This document shows, piece after piece, positions 5,838 through 8,086 of a DNA stretch of 8,086 nucleotides. The translations under genes and the position numbers were made by a program. Numbering within the stretch: position 1 is the stretch's first letter; each line of letters opens with the position of its first letter. The stretch comes from Acetobacteraceae bacterium (lineage in GTDB: Bacteria > Pseudomonadota > Alphaproteobacteria > Acetobacterales > Acetobacteraceae), in contig PLSZ01000054.1 of assembly GCA_003164305.1 (NCBI GenBank), positions 342-8,427 on the forward strand, written 5' to 3'. The notes beneath the pieces are model-generated. The model saw nothing but the letters and a program-made list of their open reading frames with translations. It was not told where the DNA came from and searched no databases.

Positions 5838-7400
5838 CTAACGCGCCGGATGCACGAAATTCACCGACGTCGACTCCCCGCGATCAGGATCGACCACGAA
5901 GCCCTTACGCGCAGCCCAGTACAATTTTTGCCAATACAGCGGCAGGATCGCCGCGTCGTCCATGGCGATTTTGGTTGCCTGTGCCAGCAGCGCGCCGCGT
6001 TTCGCCTCATCGAACTCCGCCGAAGCGCGGCTGAGAACTTCATCGAACGCCGTGTTCGAATACCGTGCCCGGTTCAACGACCCGGTGCCTTTGGCCGCGT
6101 CGTAGGTCGCCAGCACGCCGGTCAGCCCGTTCAGCGCGCTGCTGCCGATGCTGCCGTAACTAAATATGAACAGGCTGTATTTTCGTTGCGTGGCCGCCGT
6201 GGCATAAACGTTGTACGGCACGACCTCGACGCCGTTCACCCGGAGGCCGCCGCGCGAGAACATTTGCCCCAGAGCCTGCGCCAATTGCGAATCGTTCGGG
6301 AAACGATTGTTGGAGCCGTGCAGGGTCAGACCGAACCCATCCGGATACCCCGCCTCGATCAGCAGCTTTTTCGCCCCCGCCAGATCGAGCGCGACCGGTC
6401 GCAGCGCCGGGTCATGGCCGCCCATCCCGTCCGGCACGATCTGCCCGGTTGCCTCCCCGGCGCCTGACAGCACGCGTTCCACGATCGCCGGCCGATTGAT
6501 CATTTTCGACAGAGCCAACCGGACGCGCCGGTCCTTCAACGGATTGACCGGCATCGGTTTGCCGTCCTTGTCGGTGATGAACGGACTCTCGTCGCGTCCC
6601 TGGTCCATGCCAACGTAAACCACGCGGGTCGAGACCGCGTCATACAGCGTCACATCCTCGCGATTTCTGAAGATGCCAATGTCAGACGGCGGAATTTGTT
6701 CGATCACATCGACCGCTCCGGACAGCAGCGCCGCGCTGCGCGCCGCCGGATTGGACAGGAATTTAACCGTGACCGAGCCGAACGCTGGCTTGTCGCCCCA
6801 GTAATCCGGGTTCGCCGTCCACATCACGCTATCACCCGGCGCGCTCGATTTAAATCGGTACGGCCCGGTACCGATCATGGCGCGTCCGGAATTGAAGTCC
6901 TCATTCGTGACCGACGCGCCGAGCGATGCCGGCAGCACGAAGATGCGTCCGATCATATCCATCAGCAGAGGCGTCGGCGTGACGGTGTGGATTCTCAAGG
7001 TGTGGTCATCGACGATCTCCGCCTGTTTCACCGGCCGCACGAAACTCGCCAGTGGGCCTGGACTATTGGGAATATCCCGCGCGCGGTTCAGAGAATAAGC
7101 CACGTCGCCCGCCGTCAGCGGCGCGCCGTTGTGAAAAGTCACGCCGGGCCGGATTTTGATCTCCCACGTCAGCGGATCGATCAGCTTCCATTCGGTGGCG
7201 AGGGATGGATGAATGCGCAATTTCGAATCGAACCGGATCATGCTTTCGAACATGTTCTCGGCCGTGGCGACATCGCTGCCGAGATCCGAATACAGCGGAT
7301 CGAGCGAACCATGCTCGGTCGCCCGCCCAATACGGAGATCGCCGGCGAACACGGGCGTGGCCGCGATGATAAACGTCAAAATTGCGACCAGTCGGCGCAT
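5838..7400 (-). CDS. ABC transporter substrate-binding protein, peptide/nickel type (SBP_bac_5)
   Basis: A 520-residue periplasmic protein of the DppA/OppA/NikA family, which binds oligopeptides, or in some members nickel, haem, opines or sugars, for ABC import. A Sec signal MRRLVAILTFIIAATPVFA spans 1-19, followed by GDLRIGRATEHGSLDPLYS. Family marks include SLATEWKLIDPLTWEIKIRP (66-85), GVTFHNGAPLTAGDVAYSL (86-104), the GTGPYRFKS segment near 177, NPDYWGDKP near 197, RVRLALSKMINR near 293-304, and an ILPLYWQKLYW segment near the C-terminus. Length is normal for the family (about 500-550). The ATG at 7400 has GGGGGGAG about 10 bases upstream; an ATG at 7410 is out of frame. The ligand cannot be read from sequence. 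The usual partners (two DppBC-type permeases, DppDF ATPases) are not beside it: a methyltransferase lies downstream after a palindrome, and a divergent binding-protein gene lies upstream. Confidence 0.95.
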   Translation of the reverse strand: MRRLVAILTFIIAATPVFAGDLRIGRATEHGSLDPLYSDLGSDVATAENMFESMIRFDSKLRIHPSLATEWKLIDPLTWEIKIRPGVTFHNGAPLTAGDVAYSLNRARDIPNSPGPLASFVRPVKQAEIVDDHTLRIHTVTPTPLLMDMIGRIFVLPASLGASVTNEDFNSGRAMIGTGPYRFKSSAPGDSVMWTANPDYWGDKPAFGSVTVKFLSNPAARSAALLSGAVDVIEQIPPSDIGIFRNREDVTLYDAVSTRVVYVGMDQGRDESPFITDKDGKPMPVNPLKDRRVRLALSKMINRPAIVERVLSGAGEATGQIVPDGMGGHDPALRPVALDLAGAKKLLIEAGYPDGFGLTLHGSNNRFPNDSQLAQALGQMFSRGGLRVNGVEVVPYNVYATAATQRKYSLFIFSYGSIGSSALNGLTGVLATYDAAKGTGSLNRARYSNTAFDEVLSRASAEFDEAKRGALLAQATKIAMDDAAILPLYWQKLYWAARKGFVVDPDRGESTSVNFVHPAR

Positions 7401-7471
7401 GATGTGTCATCTCCCCCCGGAGAATTGGATTGTTGGCGGCCGCACCGTAGCGCTCACCGTGGCACCCGCCC

Positions 7472-7518
7472 AGAGGGAGGTTGTGCCAGAGGGGGTTGTG
7501 CGAGAGGAAGGTCGTGCG
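7472..7518. repeat. Three imperfect direct repeats of 15-16 bp
   Basis: The units are AGAGGGAGGTTGTGCC (7472-7487), AGAGGGGGTTGTGCG (7488-7502) and AGAGGAAGGTCGTGCG (7503-7518), joined head to tail without spacers. They lie 72 to 118 bases upstream of the start of the peptide-type binding-protein gene (minus strand). Repeats at such a distance could be binding sites for a regulator or a slipped-strand duplication; no known operator is recognised. Confidence 0.7.
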
Positions 7519-7586
7519 ATGCGGCACGTCGCGGCGAGCGAGGGAACGCGATCTTCCGATTCTACCATCGACGGCGACGAGATTCC

Positions 7587-7615
7587 ATTAGTGATCCGTA
7601 ACGAATGGAAAACAA
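7587..7615 (-). promoter_or_regulatory. Weak sigma-70-like promoter candidate for the peptide-type binding protein
   Basis: On the minus strand TTGTTT (7615-7610) and ACTAAT (7592-7587) are separated by 17 bases, in the most AT-rich patch of the gap. Matches are only three of six and four of six to the consensus, and it would give a leader of about 180 bases to the ATG at 7400, containing the tandem repeat. This is a weak call. Confidence 0.2.
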
Positions 7616-7786
7616 AATGCCCGCTTATCTCTGGCATGGTCTGTCATCTCGAAGCCGTCGCGCGCCGCGCCGCGCCGCTCTCCCCGCTGCTCCCCAATGC
7701 GGCAACCGCCCCCGCGATCACTGGGCGAGTGATCGAGAATTGGTCAACCGCGCCGGCCGCCGCCAGGAAATCGCCTCGGCCGCTGA

Positions 7787-7802
7787 TGGCACAAATCATG
7801 CA
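7787..7802 (+). promoter_or_regulatory. Candidate sigma-54 (RpoN) -24/-12 promoter
   Basis: TGGCACAAATCATGCA matches the sigma-54 consensus TGGCAC-N5-TTGCW at every defined position except the first T of TTGC. The required GG (7788-7789) and GC (7800-7801) have the correct 10-base separation. Transcription would start near 7813, about 30 bases before the ATG at 7842, which is a sensible leader. Sigma-54 promoters usually serve nitrogen-related uptake genes and need an enhancer-binding activator such as NtrC; I could not identify its binding site upstream. Confidence 0.45.
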
Positions 7803-7841
7803 CTCCGAACCTCATTCGGGCAATAAGAAAGCGACGGGCAA

Positions 7842-8086
7842 ATGGCAGCAAACTCATCGCGGCGGGTCGGCCGCCGGACCCTTCTCGCGACCGCGGGCGT
7901 CGCCGCCGGCACGGGAGCGATCACCGGCTTCCCAACGATCTGGGCGCAGAATATCAAGAACGTGACCCTGCGCCAGTTCGGCACCGGCGTCTCGAACCTC
8001 AACGCCGTCGCCGAAAAAGTGAAGCAGGATCTGGGGTTCACCCTGGCCATGACCGCGCTGGACACCGACGCGGTGACCCAGAAAGC
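7842..8086 (+). CDS. ABC transporter substrate-binding protein, PotD-like, Tat-exported (N-terminal part, runs off right edge)
   Basis: 81 complete codons are visible. The leader is a clear twin-arginine signal: VGRRTLLATAGVAAGTGAI (residues 9-27) with a cleavage site near IWAQ (33-36), giving a mature start NIKNVTLRQFGTGVSNLNAV. 'VTLRQFGTGVSNLNAVAEKV' followed by DLGFTLAMTALDTDAVTQK is characteristic, as I recall, of the first lobe of PotD/PotF-like type 2 binding proteins annotated as spermidine/putrescine or general extracellular solute-binding proteins. In complete systems such genes are followed by potA-, potB- and potC-like genes, which would lie past the right edge. An in-frame TAA 24 bases upstream makes ATG 7842 the first possible ATG start; its ribosome site is weak (GACGGG). 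A sigma-54-like promoter lies 40 bases upstream. Ligand is unproven. Confidence 0.85.
   Translation, partial: MAANSSRRVGRRTLLATAGVAAGTGAITGFPTIWAQNIKNVTLRQFGTGVSNLNAVAEKVKQDLGFTLAMTALDTDAVTQK

Larger units (their letters stand above)
7401..7841. other. Divergent intergenic region with repeats and candidate promoters
   Basis: This 441-base gap lies between two start codons pointing away from each other. It holds a three-copy imperfect tandem repeat (7472-7518), an AT-richer patch around 7580-7620 with a weak minus-strand sigma-70-like pair, and a sigma-54-like site (7787-7802). A plus-strand frame stays open across the whole gap but has low-complexity, arginine- and proline-rich content and is not credible as a gene. 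A minus-strand frame of about 50 codons from the ATG at 7799 also exists but overlaps the promoter candidate and resembles nothing I know. Confidence 0.6.

Noticed and set aside
7648..7799. A minus-strand frame of about 50 codons starting at the ATG at 7799, with CGGAG nearby
   Set aside because: Alanine- and glycine-rich without a motif, and it overlaps the sigma-54-like site; too weak to call a gene.
7213..7965. A plus-strand frame of 250 codons crossing the gap between two divergent binding-protein genes
   Set aside because: It overlaps the 5' ends of two well-supported genes, its product is rich in Arg, Pro and Ala without any motif, and it looks like an open shadow frame caused by high GC.

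Overview
The window is GC-rich, densely coding bacterial DNA. The protein families suggest an alphaproteobacterium: several periplasmic solute-binding proteins (two with Tat-like leaders), a methyltransferase of the TPFGHG type that I recall from alphaproteobacteria, and a GC-rich intergenic palindrome of a style common in Acetobacteraceae/Rhodospirillales. The family-level placement is inference; there is no rRNA or other marker gene. I see no tRNA, rRNA, CRISPR array, complete mobile element or phage module.

Layout, left to right. (1) 1-196: N-terminal part of an unrecognised conserved small protein on the minus strand, running off the left edge. (2) 197-600: no intact gene, but a minus-strand fossil of an IS5-like transposase helix-turn-helix region at 339-530. 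(3) 601-1365: a UbiE/MenG-like class I SAM methyltransferase on the plus strand. (4) 1572-2615: a minus-strand iron(III)/thiamine-type solute-binding protein, convergent with the methyltransferase and divergent from the next gene. (5) 2926-4026: a LivJ/LivK-type branched-chain amino acid binding protein on the plus strand, closed by a textbook intrinsic terminator at 4048-4077. (6) 4285-4929: a polytopic membrane protein resembling YciB/IspZ. (7) 4930-5640: a second methyltransferase on the minus strand, whose stop codon abuts the previous gene's stop. (8) 5718-5803: a long imperfect palindrome. (9) 5838-7400: a peptide/nickel-type (SBP_bac_5) solute-binding protein on the minus strand. (10) 7401-7841: a 441-base gap with a three-copy tandem repeat and a good candidate sigma-54 promoter. 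(11) 7842-8086: the start of a Tat-exported PotD-like solute-binding protein, cut by the right edge.

The theme is nutrient capture. Four solute-binding proteins of four different families lie within about 6.5 kb, and none has a permease or ATPase gene next to it inside the window. The genes alternate in strand and mostly stand alone, so this looks like a patchwork of single-gene units, not one operon or a new system. The most testable signals are the sigma-54-like site before the PotD-like gene, the intergenic palindrome, and the transposase fossil directly upstream of the first methyltransferase. I did not find convincing evidence of an undescribed multi-gene system.
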